Shown in pieces: positions 13,297 to 21,755 of a stretch of DNA of 35,081 nucleotides (position 1 is its first letter; the number at the start of each line of letters is the position of its first letter). Where the stretch lies: NCBI GenBank assembly GCA_017522105.1, contig JAFXAA010000026.1, positions 1 to 35,081 of the forward strand, given 5' to 3'. The position numbers and the translations under genes are program-made. Origin of the DNA: Bacteroidales bacterium (GTDB taxonomy: Bacteria > Bacteroidota > Bacteroidia > Bacteroidales > P3). Below the pieces are notes generated by a model. It worked only from the letters and a program-made list of their open reading frames with translations, had not been told where the DNA came from and made no database searches.

Positions 13297-14838
13297 TTAC
13301 TTGGCGTAGTTGATGGCGCGTGTTTCGCGAATGACCGTCACCTTGATTTGGCCAGGATAGGTCATCTCACTCTGTATCTGGCGAGAGAGGTCATAGCTCA
13401 ACTTGTTGGCCTCAACGTCAGTCACCTTGTCGGCACCAACGATGACGCGCAGCTCGCGGCCGGCCTGTATGGCATACGTCTTCACCACTCCCGGATAAGC
13501 CATAGCCATATCCTCCAGCTTCTTCAGGCGGTTGATATAAGCCTCCACAACCTCGCGGCGGGCGCCGGGGCGGGCGCCACTGATGGCGTCGGCAACCTGG
13601 ATGATGGGGCTGATAAGATTGGTCATCTCAATCTCGTCGTGGTGAGCGCCGATAGCATTGCAAATGTCGGGGTGCTCCTTGTACTTCTCTGCGAGCTTCA
13701 TGCCAAAGATAGCATGCGGTATCTCGGGGTCTGTCTCCGGCACCTTGCCGATGTCGTGCAGCAAGCCTGCGCGCTTGGCAAGCTTGGGGTTGAGGCCCAG
13801 TTCCGACGCCATCGTGGCTGCCAGGTTGGCCACCTCGCGGCTGTGCTGCAGCAAGTTCTGCCCATAACTGGAGCGGTACTTCATGCGGCCCACCATGCGC
13901 ATAAGCTCGTGGTTCATGTTCAGGATGCCGAGGTCTATGCATGTACGTTTACCCACCTCGTTGATCTCCTGCTCTATCTGGCGGCGTGTCTTGGCCACCA
14001 CCTCCTCAATGCGGGCAGGGTGTATGCGGCCGTCGGTAACCAACTTGTGCAGCGACAGACGTGCAATCTCGCGGCGCACAGGGTCAAACCCACTGATGAT
14101 GATAGCGTCCGGCGAGTCGTCAATGATAATCTCGACACCTGTGAGGCTCTCCAAGGTACGTATGTTGCGGCCTTCACGACCGATGATGCGACCCTTGACC
14201 TCCTCGTTCTCCAAGTTGAACACGCTCACTGTGTTTTCCACGGCAGTCTCTGTGGCGGTGCGCTGGATGCTCTGTATCACCACCTTCTTGGCCTGCTCGG
14301 CGGCAGTTATCTTGGCCTCTTCAACGATGTCCATGATGGTGGTGCTAGCCTCGGCGCGCGCCTCCTCGGTCATCGACTCGATGAGTTGCTTCTTGGCCTC
14401 CTCGGCACTCATGCCCGCAATGTGCTCCAGCTTGTCCACGCTCTCCTTGTACACCTTCTCCACCTCGGCCTGACGCTTGTGGAGGGTCTCTATCTCGCTG
14501 TTAAGCTTCTCGCTCACACCCCTCAGTTCGTTGCTCTTCTTCTGCAACTCGTCCACCTTCTGGTTCAAGGTGTTCTCGCGCTGCTTGAGCTTGTTTTCGG
14601 CATCGCGCACCTTGTTGTTCTGCTCGTTGACACGCTTGTCGTGTTCACGCTGCAGCTGCAGATACTTCTCCTTGGCCTGCAACTCCTTCTCTTTCTTCAA
14701 AATCTCACCCTTCTCCTCGGCATCCTTGAGCACCTGCTGGCTCTTGGCGAGGAGCTTGTTGCGCAGCACGCCGGTGGTGAGCCACACGCCCAGACCGCCG
14801 CCTACGACCAATCCGATTGCAATGAATAGTACTGTCAT
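13297..14838 (-). CDS. rny: Ribonuclease Y
   Basis: Membrane-anchored endoribonuclease that initiates mRNA decay. The 513-residue length matches the family. Residues 4-24 form the N-terminal transmembrane anchor, about 25-195 a long charged coiled coil, then a KH RNA-binding domain ([17 protein letters not shown] near 212-228) and the HD catalytic domain with LLHDIGK near 355-361 and a later HHDE. The gene lies between zapA and lgt in the leftward cluster; 184 bp upstream of it hold a candidate structured RNA. A long opposite-strand open frame across rny and lgt is not a gene. Confidence 0.96.
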   Translation of the reverse strand: MTVLFIAIGLVVGGGLGVWLTTGVLRNKLLAKSQQVLKDAEEKGEILKKEKELQAKEKYLQLQREHDKRVNEQNNKVRDAENKLKQRENTLNQKVDELQKKSNELRGVSEKLNSEIETLHKRQAEVEKVYKESVDKLEHIAGMSAEEAKKQLIESMTEEARAEASTTIMDIVEEAKITAAEQAKKVVIQSIQRTATETAVENTVSVFNLENEEVKGRIIGREGRNIRTLESLTGVEIIIDDSPDAIIISGFDPVRREIARLSLHKLVTDGRIHPARIEEVVAKTRRQIEQEINEVGKRTCIDLGILNMNHELMRMVGRMKYRSSYGQNLLQHSREVANLAATMASELGLNPKLAKRAGLLHDIGKVPETDPEIPHAIFGMKLAEKYKEHPDICNAIGAHHDEIEMTNLISPIIQVADAISGARPGARREVVEAYINRLKKLEDMAMAYPGVVKTYAIQAGRELRVIVGADKVTDVEANKLSYDLSRQIQSEMTYPGQIKVTVIRETRAINYAK

Positions 14839-14892
14839 TGTCTGTTTTAATGTTTTGTTTTCCGCAGGGGGCAGGCCGTCGGGGAGGAACGC

Positions 14893-15005
14893 AAAAAAAC
14901 TGCATCCGAAAACCCTCCGGGAGTATTGGTAAACTCTGGAACGTTAGGATTTGAGCGCCGGGTGTATCAGCCATACAACCTACCCACCCCTGAGCCGACT
15001 CGGTT
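14893..15005 (-). ncRNA. Candidate structured RNA, possibly 6S RNA (ssrS)
   Basis: The 184 bp between zapA and rny have no reading frame but can fold on the minus strand. An outer helix CCGAG/TTCGG, an inner G-rich/C-rich helix, and an internal hairpin around TGTAT...ATACA (with flanking GGG/CCC) can be drawn, ending before a run of seven T (14899-14893). 6S RNA is often linked to zapA in bacteria, and that location is the main reason for the call. I could not verify the 6S consensus bubble, so a leader or terminator of rny is the alternative. Ends are approximate. Confidence 0.4.
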
Positions 15006-15022
15006 TGTAAATGGTGTTGAGT

Positions 15023-15379
15023 TTACAAACTGTTTTGGGCAGAAACAGTCGCGTCAGCAACTGTGCCGACATTGGCAACCGTTTCTTTAGTCGGATGCAG
15101 TATTTGTTCAAGTATGCTGTCTATCGACTGCAGCCGCTGCGCCAGGTCGGTGTCCTTGTAGCGCAGCGAGTCCTGTATCTTGGTCAATTGGGTGATTTGC
15201 GTCAATGCCACCATCGCCAGCAAGTCCTGGTGATCGTTGTAGGCGTACATGTTGCCATACTGCTTGGCCTGCGTCTCTATGGCGTCCGCAGCCTTGCGCA
15301 ACGCCGCCTCGTCGCTCGCGGCGACGCGCAGCCTGTATGTCCTTCCCAGTATGCCAACCGATGCCTGTACCGTCTCCAT
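15023..15379 (-). CDS. zapA: Cell division protein ZapA
   Basis: Small cytoplasmic protein that cross-links FtsZ filaments at mid-cell. The 118-residue length is slightly above the usual 95-110. The N-terminal globular domain (VSVG-like start VQASVGILGRTYRLRVAASDEAALRKAADAI is its pattern region, residues 4-34) is followed by a helical dimerisation region (about 55-95). The last 20 residues (ETVANVGTVADATVSAQNSL) look like an unstructured tail. It begins 1 bp after the coiled-coil gene stops, so the two form an operon, as commonly seen in Bacteroidota. Confidence 0.88.
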   Translation of the reverse strand: METVQASVGILGRTYRLRVAASDEAALRKAADAIETQAKQYGNMYAYNDHQDLLAMVALTQITQLTKIQDSLRYKDTDLAQRLQSIDSILEQILHPTKETVANVGTVADATVSAQNSL

Positions 15380-15380
15380 C

Positions 15381-15671
15381 CTATTCCTTTCTCATTATCT
15401 CCAGACTCCTGTCGATAGTGCGTATCATCTGATTGATCTTCAACTTCAGCTCAGCACTGTCGTTTCCTTCTGTCAACCTGTTCCCTAATCTGATTAATTT
15501 GTTCTCTTCTTTTAAATTGTTTATTGTTGTTTCCTTGTTTTTCAACGCTTCCTCCAGCTCACGGCAACGCTCTTCCCCACTCGACACCGCAGCGCGCAGA
15601 CGCATCACCTCGTCGGCCAACTGCCTCACCTTGAACTCTATCCCTGCCACCGATGTCTCAAAGTCGAACAT
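15381..15671 (-). CDS. Small coiled-coil protein upstream of zapA
   Basis: A 96-residue, strongly charged protein predicted to be almost wholly coiled coil: heptad-like hydrophobics run from about residue 10 to 65 (VRQLADEVMRLR, then ELEEALKNKETTINNLKEEN). It has no signal peptide or catalytic motif. A short coiled-coil gene directly before zapA is a recurrent arrangement in Bacteroidota. By position and shape it may be a ZapB-like partner of ZapA, but sequence homology to ZapB cannot be claimed. The promoter at 15707-15736 drives the pair. Confidence 0.75.
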   Translation of the reverse strand: MFDFETSVAGIEFKVRQLADEVMRLRAAVSSGEERCRELEEALKNKETTINNLKEENKLIRLGNRLTEGNDSAELKLKINQMIRTIDRSLEIMRKE

Positions 15672-15706
15672 ATCCTTTGCTGCCTATGATACTATTAAAA
15701 GCGGTG

Positions 15707-15736
15707 CAAAAATACTAAAATTTCTGCACCTGCCAA
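15707..15736 (-). promoter_or_regulatory. Bacteroidota-type promoter of the zapA cluster
   Basis: On the minus strand TATTTTTG (15714-15707) follows a TTG (15736-15734) by 22 nt. The first gene of the cluster starts at 15671. Confidence 0.65.
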
Positions 15737-15768
15737 AATTATTTTCCTTTTTTTAACTTTTCGGCATA

Positions 15769-15839
15769 CTGCGGCCGCAGGCACCTATCATGAGTGCCGG
15801 CACAGCAACATCCCCGCGCCGCCGTATAGGCGGCCGCAG
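15769..15839. repeat. NotI-type palindrome and inverted repeat after the small barrel gene
   Basis: The perfect 12-bp palindrome ctgcggccgcag (15769-15780) has a 10-bp inverted partner gcggccgcag at 15830-15839. Between them lies a small ccgcc/ggcgg hairpin. It sits just beyond the stop of the barrel gene (15850) and may end the leftward sigma operon, although no T run follows. Confidence 0.45.
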
Positions 15840-15849
15840 CATCGCCCAC

Positions 15850-16413
15850 TCAGAGGCGGTAGCTCAAACCCAGCGTAATCAGCTGGTGGCTCTCGTAAAG
15901 GCCATGGCTATCATAGTCGGCAAACTTGAAGCCTCCCCAGATGTATTCCGCCGTAAGGCCGAATTTCTTGAAGGGGAACCACGACACCGAGAGTCCGGCG
16001 CCGTAGTCCTTCTGGAGCGTCGTCCCAGGGCAATACAATCCACCAAGCATAACGCTGAAGGCGATGTCCCAGTGCTCCGACTCCTTGAGGAAATGGTACT
16101 TGGCGTTGATGCCGTAGCGGAAGTTTATTGTGGTCTTGACGAGGGACGAGTCGGCAAGATATCCCACCAGGCCGGTGCCGACATAAAAACCGCCGGTTAT
16201 CCTGTCGCTAATATTCCAAATGTTGCCACTGAGCAATACGTTACAGGCTTGCGGCGTGCCGCCCACTGAGCCGCCCAAATGCCGCTGCACCGGAGCCGTA
16301 GCCCACGTATGCTCCAAGTGCCCAACACTCAGCGTGATACTACGGTTGTCCGTCTGTGCCTGGACTTGGCCTATTGCCAGGAAACAAGCAATGGCGATAA
16401 AAAGCTTTCTCAT
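15850..16413 (-). CDS. Small outer-membrane beta-barrel protein
   Basis: A 187-residue exported protein with a signal peptide (MRKLFIAIACFLAIGQVQAQ). The mature part shows about eight amphipathic beta-strands with alternating aromatic residues and ends in LITLGLSYRL, a typical C-terminal barrel strand. It resembles small porin-like or OmpA-barrel proteins; no ligand can be inferred. It is the last gene of the leftward train that starts with the second ECF sigma factor, 19 bp after the 330-residue lipoprotein gene. Confidence 0.7.
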   Translation of the reverse strand: MRKLFIAIACFLAIGQVQAQTDNRSITLSVGHLEHTWATAPVQRHLGGSVGGTPQACNVLLSGNIWNISDRITGGFYVGTGLVGYLADSSLVKTTINFRYGINAKYHFLKESEHWDIAFSVMLGGLYCPGTTLQKDYGAGLSVSWFPFKKFGLTAEYIWGGFKFADYDSHGLYESHQLITLGLSYRL

Positions 16414-16432
16414 GTTTACTTTTATTTAATGA

Positions 16433-17425
16433 TTAATGGCTATGACTGATTGTTGCAGGTCCTACACCACCCGCATAGGCGGTTAAATTGTATGACCAAT
16501 AGTGATATACATCGACGTATGTGAAATCATCCGCAAGGGGGGAGTCGTCAATCAGAACGTTCATTACATATGCTCCTTCAGTTTTATTTGCTGAAACTGT
16601 GCTCATTTCCCATGTATCAAGGCCTATCCGTTTATGGACACTGACGCTGCCCGAACAGGTCAAAGTATGGTTCTCCGGCCACCACCATATTGCCTTGTGT
16701 TCGCTTGTTACTTGTGCGTGAGTATTCACAAAAGTGCCACCACCTACAGCACTGAATTGTGATATTAGTTTTAGGGTAACCCTGTCATTCCCACTTGTGT
16801 GTGATGTATGTATTGTGTTAGTATACCACTCCAAAGGTGTCACGCACCCAGGGTGATTGGCTACGTTGGAAGGATATCCCTTGCTGCTGTTTTGCGCGAG
16901 GTCAAGGCGGATAGCCTCCTCCTCTGTCGCTTTGGACAAAATGTCAATCTTATCAAGCGCAGTCGTGTACGTGCCGTGTTTATATATTCTGGAAACATAT
17001 TTACCAACAATAAACATACCGTCATCATTGGCAACATATCTAAACAGATTATCATGCCATTTTGGATATACGGCCACTTCACCGTTCTCATCAATCACTG
17101 TGTCCAGATACGCAACGTTCATGTTGTAGAATGCTATAAGTTCTTCTTCCGTCTTAAATGACGCTGGGGCAATCCCTTGATAGAACCTGTCTGCTTTTGC
17201 TCCGATAGAGTTCTCTAATGATTTCCCACCGTCGATACAGCCTTTTATTATTGCCTTTACCTCTTCATAAGTAGCATATACCGGTATTTTTGCATCTTCT
17301 GTTTTGACATCAGTATTGGATTTGTTATCCACCAGTGCCTCATTTTCCACTTTGTTGCATGCACTTACCATGCACGTTGCCATGCAAAAGATGGCTAATT
17401 CCTTTAAAAAGTGTTGCTGTTTCAT
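16433..17425 (-). CDS. Lipoprotein of unknown function (330 aa)
   Basis: The protein starts with a signal peptide ending in a lipobox (VSAC, Cys23), so it should be lipidated after Lgt action. I do not recognise the family. The mature part begins with a polar linker, then an alpha-helical region (about 40-190) with TYEEVKAIIKGCIDGGKSLE, and a C-terminal beta-rich region containing His and Trp pairs (WWWPENHTLTCSG near 247-259). It ends in ISHSH. The gene is AT-richer than the housekeeping genes around it. It lies 76 bp downstream of the 142-residue lipoprotein gene within the second sigma train. Confidence 0.65.
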   Translation of the reverse strand: MKQQHFLKELAIFCMATCMVSACNKVENEALVDNKSNTDVKTEDAKIPVYATYEEVKAIIKGCIDGGKSLENSIGAKADRFYQGIAPASFKTEEELIAFYNMNVAYLDTVIDENGEVAVYPKWHDNLFRYVANDDGMFIVGKYVSRIYKHGTYTTALDKIDILSKATEEEAIRLDLAQNSSKGYPSNVANHPGCVTPLEWYTNTIHTSHTSGNDRVTLKLISQFSAVGGGTFVNTHAQVTSEHKAIWWWPENHTLTCSGSVSVHKRIGLDTWEMSTVSANKTEGAYVMNVLIDDSPLADDFTYVDVYHYWSYNLTAYAGGVGPATISHSH

Positions 17426-17501
17426 AATTTGTTATTGTTTTGTTAAACTAAATGATTACATTTACTCACATGATAATAAAATATATGACACCATACTATA
17501 C

Positions 17502-17930
17502 TCATTTATGCTCTGCAGTGCAGACAAAAACGTTGTTAGTATCATCATAATAAATCACTACTGTATAACCTTTGGCAGACATATCATCCGCCCATGACAC
17601 CGCCGCATCTTTGTCAGATGTGGTATATGTAACAACCTCTTTTGCCCAGTTCTCTTGTCTTGGGTTGTTGACATTGCATATCGTTACAGTATATCCCTGC
17701 TCTGCGAGACAAACCATTCTTTGAAGGAATGCAAACCAAGCATTATTTCCCTCAATTTCAATCCTTCCTTTCTCACCATTTACAGAATAAACCACTGAAT
17801 GTTTTACGTTGTTATTTTCAGCATTATCAACTACATCATTATTCGTAATAACCACCGATTCTTTTTGGCAACCTGCCACCGCTACGGACATGAGCGTAAT
17901 AATCATAATTGTTCTGATTGTCTTTTTCAT
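17502..17930 (-). CDS. Small lipoprotein of unknown function (142 aa)
   Basis: The signal peptide MKKTIRTIMIITLMSVAVAG ends at a lipobox Cys21 (VAGC). The mature part is about 120 residues with no family that I recognise. It appears to contain two alternating alpha/beta halves (EQGYTVTICNV and AKGYTVVIYYDD), which suggests an internal repeat of about 55 residues. The gene is AT-rich. It starts 3 bp after the upstream gene stops, so the two are co-transcribed. Confidence 0.65.
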   Translation of the reverse strand: MKKTIRTIMIITLMSVAVAGCQKESVVITNNDVVDNAENNNVKHSVVYSVNGEKGRIEIEGNNAWFAFLQRMVCLAEQGYTVTICNVNNPRQENWAKEVVTYTTSDKDAAVSWADDMSAKGYTVVIYYDDTNNVFVCTAEHK

Positions 17931-17933
17931 AGT

Positions 17934-18437
17934 TCATTTTATTTTATCAAAATGTTTATAAAATCTGTTTTTTAGTACTATTCTTGAGCGTTCCTCCGTA
18001 TGGGAATGGAATACATATATCGTTCGGCGCTTGTTATATGTTATTGCAATATCAATATCATCAATTTCATCTATAGGAATCTGTATGTCTGGCTGACCTG
18101 CCGGGAAAAATCTGGCACCAACAGCGTCAACTCCATTTAATATCATTTTTTTCACATGTTCAGGATATTCCGTGATTTGTCTTATGCTATACGTTGACAC
18201 TAAATCCGCCCAACCGTCTTCATTTGTGGCTTCCAATATTGTCACATCAACACACACACTGTCATTTATGGCAAAATCCTTCACAAAGGTGGCATCCACA
18301 CCCGGCACGTCTTTGTACTTCAGGTATGTTTCGCTGACGTCGCCGTCGCGGAACAGCCTGCCGCCGTACTTCCACAGCAGGACACCTCCCGCACACAGCA
18401 GGACGGCGAGCATCACTATAAGCCATCGACCCTTCAT
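17934..18437 (-). CDS. Single-pass membrane-anchored protein of unknown function (167 aa)
   Basis: An N-terminal membrane helix (residues 5-23, WLIVMLAVLLCAGGVLLWK) is followed by a soluble domain of mixed alpha/beta composition, presumably periplasmic. No known domain was recognised. Its start shares a base with the stop of the preceding gene (TAATG overlap), which implies coupled translation with the one-TM protein. It may belong to the sigma-regulating machinery or be cargo of the operon; neither can be shown. Confidence 0.65.
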   Translation of the reverse strand: MKGRWLIVMLAVLLCAGGVLLWKYGGRLFRDGDVSETYLKYKDVPGVDATFVKDFAINDSVCVDVTILEATNEDGWADLVSTYSIRQITEYPEHVKKMILNGVDAVGARFFPAGQPDIQIPIDEIDDIDIAITYNKRRTIYVFHSHTEERSRIVLKNRFYKHFDKIK

Positions 18438-18745
18438 TATGCGTCCTCCAAAAGATTATGCAGGTTGAGGCACACCTCCTGAGCCCTGTCGGCACCGGCA
18501 CCCTCCATGTAGGCATACTGTGCCGAGGGCAACAGTGCCAACAACAGCACCACCGCCGCCACGCCCGCCACGAGAGCGTATGCCACCGTCTTCCCCACCT
18601 CGCGACGGTGCGTCGCCTGGTACCAGCTCTCGATGCCGTCGGCCGTCGGCACGGCATAGCGTCCCGCAGCACTGCGGCGCTGCAGGCTGCCCACCAGCAG
18701 CTCCACGTCAAGTGTTTTATCCTTATTTTTTCTCATCTCTGCCAT
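18437..18745 (-). CDS. Small single-pass membrane protein, probable anti-sigma partner
   Basis: A 102-residue protein with a soluble N-terminal part (about 50 residues), one strong transmembrane helix (about 56-78, VAYALVAGVAAVVLLLALL) and a short periplasmic tail. The start at 18745 (MAEMRKNKD) overlaps the sigma gene by 23 bp; ATG at 18736 is also possible. The position after an ECF sigma gene and the topology suggest a regulator of that sigma factor, as with the 9893-10360 protein, but the two share no obvious sequence. Confidence 0.65.
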   Translation of the reverse strand: MAEMRKNKDKTLDVELLVGSLQRRSAAGRYAVPTADGIESWYQATHRREVGKTVAYALVAGVAAVVLLLALLPSAQYAYMEGAGADRAQEVCLNLHNLLEDA

Positions 18746-19244
18746 TCTTTTTTGCTGTTTTGTATCCCAACGCTTCGGCACGGCGGCGCATGCTCTCCAC
18801 CATGCCGGCGCGGATGCGCTTGGCGGTGGCCATGCTCACGCCCATGGTGTCGGCAATCTCCTCGTTGCGGAAGCCCTGTCGCAGCAGGTCGAAGAGCTGG
18901 CGCTCACGCCCCGTGAGGTCGCCCGCCAGTTCCATGGCCAGAGCCTCTTCCGCGCACTCTTCCTCCGCCGTTTCGGGCAGGGCACCCGTCACCATGCTGC
19001 CGGTCTTCCAGCGGCGCAAGGCGAGCGAGATGAAGTGGCGCGTCTGCCAGTAGACCCATGCCGCCTGCGCGGCGCGCGGCATCCGCGCCTCGCGGCGCGT
19101 GAAGCGCAGCCACATGCCCGTCGTCACCTCCTGCACCAGGTCGCGGCAACGCTCCATGTCACCCCCCGAATAGCCGACACACAAGCCGCGTATCAGCCCC
19201 CCGTGGCGCGTGACCATCTGCCTAAAGTGCTCTTCCATGTCCAT
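18723..19244 (-). CDS. ECF-type RNA polymerase sigma factor (second system)
   Basis: A 173-residue sigma factor with region 2 around residues 10-75 (ERCRDLVQEVTTGMWLRF) and region 4 around 108-160, including the HTH NEEIADTMGVSMATAKRIRAGM. The C-terminal Lys-rich tail is short. Starts at 19244 (MDMEEH) or 19238 are both possible. It heads a leftward train of six genes: sigma, one-TM protein, membrane-anchored protein, two lipoproteins and a small barrel. The GTATTATA block at its promoter (19267-19274) also occurs in the first ECF system, so the two sigma factors may recognise related sites. Confidence 0.88.
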   Translation of the reverse strand: MDMEEHFRQMVTRHGGLIRGLCVGYSGGDMERCRDLVQEVTTGMWLRFTRREARMPRAAQAAWVYWQTRHFISLALRRWKTGSMVTGALPETAEEECAEEALAMELAGDLTGRERQLFDLLRQGFRNEEIADTMGVSMATAKRIRAGMVESMRRRAEALGYKTAKKNGRDEKK

Positions 19245-19266
19245 ACCGCGCGAAAAACCTTTGCTA

Positions 19267-19299
19267 TATAATACACCCCGTTTAACAAAAACGTCTCAC
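19267..19299 (-). promoter_or_regulatory. Probable ECF promoter of the second sigma gene
   Basis: On the minus strand GTATTATAT precedes the gene by 22 nt, and a GTGAGACG block (19299-19292) lies 17 nt upstream of it. The -10 block is identical to those at 9811-9818 and 10855-10862; the upstream block is only similar (GTGAGA versus GTAAGA), and its spacer is 2 nt longer. Confidence 0.5.
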
Positions 19300-19335
19300 C
19301 GGGTGCCAAAGTTTAACAGACTTTAACACCCGGTG
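19285..19335 (-). terminator. Terminator of ribBA, abutting the second sigma promoter
   Basis: Arms actttaacacccggtg (19320-19335) and caccgggtgccaaagt (19297-19312) are complementary apart from two central mismatches. Reading leftward from ribBA, the hairpin is followed by a T run (opposite caaaaac at 19285-19291). The end of the hairpin overlaps the upstream block of the sigma promoter. Confidence 0.7.
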
Positions 19336-19395
19336 CGGCATTTCAGAGCGGTTATTGGGGGCGTGGCGCCGGGAGCGGCGGCAACGCCAGCGAGG

Positions 19396-20607
<1,212 letters not shown>

Positions 20608-20648
20608 ATCAATGATTATTTACCTGTTATCCGTCAAAATCGACGGCG

Positions 20649-20656
20649 CAAAGATA
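20649..20656 (-). promoter_or_regulatory. Likely -7 box of ribBA
   Basis: TATCTTTG on the minus strand fits TAnnTTTG, 42 nt upstream of the ribBA start. A clear TTG at the -33 position was not found. Confidence 0.5.
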
Positions 20657-20776
20657 CAAAAAAAAGTTTGTTCCGCGATGCCAAGGTGGCCTCCGCAGGC
20701 CTCCGCAGACCGGCTATCGGTTATGGATTAGCGCGTTAAGGGTTCTGAGGCCGTATGAAAAATATATCGCTTCGCC

Positions 20777-20902
20777 ACGGAGCCTGTACGGCTGTTCTAC
20801 GGTTGTTTAACGGTTGTTCTACGGTTGTTTAACGGTTTAAACCGTAGAACAACCGTAGAACAACCGTTAAACAACCGTAGAACAGCCGTAGGAGGGCCGT
20901 AG
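20777..20902. repeat. 11-bp modular palindrome element B
   Basis: Positions 20788-20838 and 20839-20889 are two 51-nt arms with no spacer, meeting at tttaaa. Each arm is four 11-mers (acggctgttct, acggttgttta, acggttgttct and a fourth) plus acggttt. The arms are complementary except for two bases in the fourth unit. The left flank acggagcctgtacggc (20777-20792) is a variant of the head of element C, and two more degenerate units (gccgtaggagg, gccgtagggga) continue rightward. Like element A, it lies between divergent genes (ribBA and dapB). The rest of 20608-21040 contains only the two promoter boxes. Confidence 0.9.
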
Positions 20903-20996
20903 GGGAAGCGGGGCGGCGGCAGCGGAAAAACGGCCCCTGCGGGGCGGCGCGCGGCAGGGACTTCGCATCATTCGATGCCGATTTAAAAAAAATGTG

Positions 20997-21004
20997 TATC
21001 TTTG
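20997..21004 (+). promoter_or_regulatory. Likely -7 box of dapB
   Basis: TATCTTTG fits TAnnTTTG and is followed by GCAGCCG, as at the sodB promoter. It is 36 nt upstream of the dapB ATG. No clear -33 TTG is seen. Confidence 0.55.
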
Positions 21005-21040
21005 CAGCCGTAAACAAAGCGGCGAGAACTGCGCAACGAC

Positions 21041-21736
21041 ATGAAGATAGCACTGATAGGATACGGAAAGATGGGGCACGCCATCGAGGCGATGGCCGCC
21101 CGCAGGGGGCACACGGTGACCTGCATTGTGGACCGCGGGGCAGAGAGCGGTGAGTGGAGAGTGGTGAGCGGCGAGTGGAAAGCGGAGGAAATCGACGTGG
21201 CCATCGAGTTCACCACGCCGGCGACGGCGGTGGCCAACATACGGCGCTGCTGGGCGGCGGGGCTGCCGGTGGTGTGCGGCACCACGGGCTGGGACGCCGA
21301 GCGCGCGGCGGTGGAGGCCGAATGCCGCCAAGGAGGCCACACCCTACTGGCCTCCAGCAACTTCAGCATCGGCATGAACATCATGTTCGCCCTCAACGAG
21401 AGGCTGGCGGAGCTGATGCGCGGCCGCACGGACTACAGCTGCTCCATCACGGAGACGCACCACGTGCACAAGCTCGACGCCCCGAGCGGCACGGCGCTGA
21501 CGCTGCAGCGGCAGATAGTGGAGCGCGGCGGACGGAGCGCCAACGAGATACCGATAGAGTCGATACGCGAGGGCGAGGTGCCCGGAACGCACACTGTGGT
21601 ATACGACAGCAAGATAGACACCCTGACGCTGACCCACGAGGCCCACAGCCGCGAGGGGCTGGCCCTCGGGGCCCTGCTGGCGGCGGAGTACGTGGCAGGG
21701 AAGAAGGGGGTGTTCACGATGAAAGACATGCTTTGA
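21041..21736 (+). CDS. dapB: 4-hydroxy-tetrahydrodipicolinate reductase
   Basis: Reduces the cyclic intermediate of the lysine/diaminopimelate pathway, needed for lysine and peptidoglycan. The 231-residue protein is on the short side for DapB. The dinucleotide motif GYGKMG is at residues 7-12, and the catalytic segment ETHHVHKLDAPSGTAL has His140 and Lys144 in the expected places. A heptamer array at 21144-21185 encodes ESGEWRVVSGEWKAE at about residues 35-49, in the variable loop between the second strand of the Rossmann fold and the EFTTP segment. It is followed 19 bp later by a FecCD-type permease gene, probably in the same transcript though not in the same pathway. Confidence 0.94.
   Translation: MKIALIGYGKMGHAIEAMAARRGHTVTCIVDRGAESGEWRVVSGEWKAEEIDVAIEFTTPATAVANIRRCWAAGLPVVCGTTGWDAERAAVEAECRQGGHTLLASSNFSIGMNIMFALNERLAELMRGRTDYSCSITETHHVHKLDAPSGTALTLQRQIVERGGRSANEIPIESIREGEVPGTHTVVYDSKIDTLTLTHEAHSREGLALGALLAAEYVAGKKGVFTMKDML
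21144..21185 (+). repeat. In-frame array of six heptamers in dapB
   Basis: The units are agagcgg, tgagtgg, agagtgg, tgagcgg, cgagtgg, aaagcgg. They encode two near-copies of SGEW within DapB. The type and orientation match the arrays in the DUF4954 gene and the ABC ATPase gene. Confidence 0.88.
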
Positions 21737-21755
21737 GAGTTATGAGTTTTGAGTT

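Noticed and set aside
12406-14829. An 807-codon open frame on the plus strand
   Set aside because: It lies exactly antiparallel to lgt and rny, both unmistakable, and its product is a His/Leu/Val-rich composition without any domain. It is a by-product of GC-biased codon use.
20608-20787. FMN riboswitch upstream of ribBA
   Set aside because: The 5' region of ribBA is short and AT-rich after the promoter box; the conserved FMN aptamer segments were not found.
20788-20889. Possible CRISPR array
   Set aside because: Units are 11 bp with no spacers, arranged as inverted arms; no cas gene is in the window.
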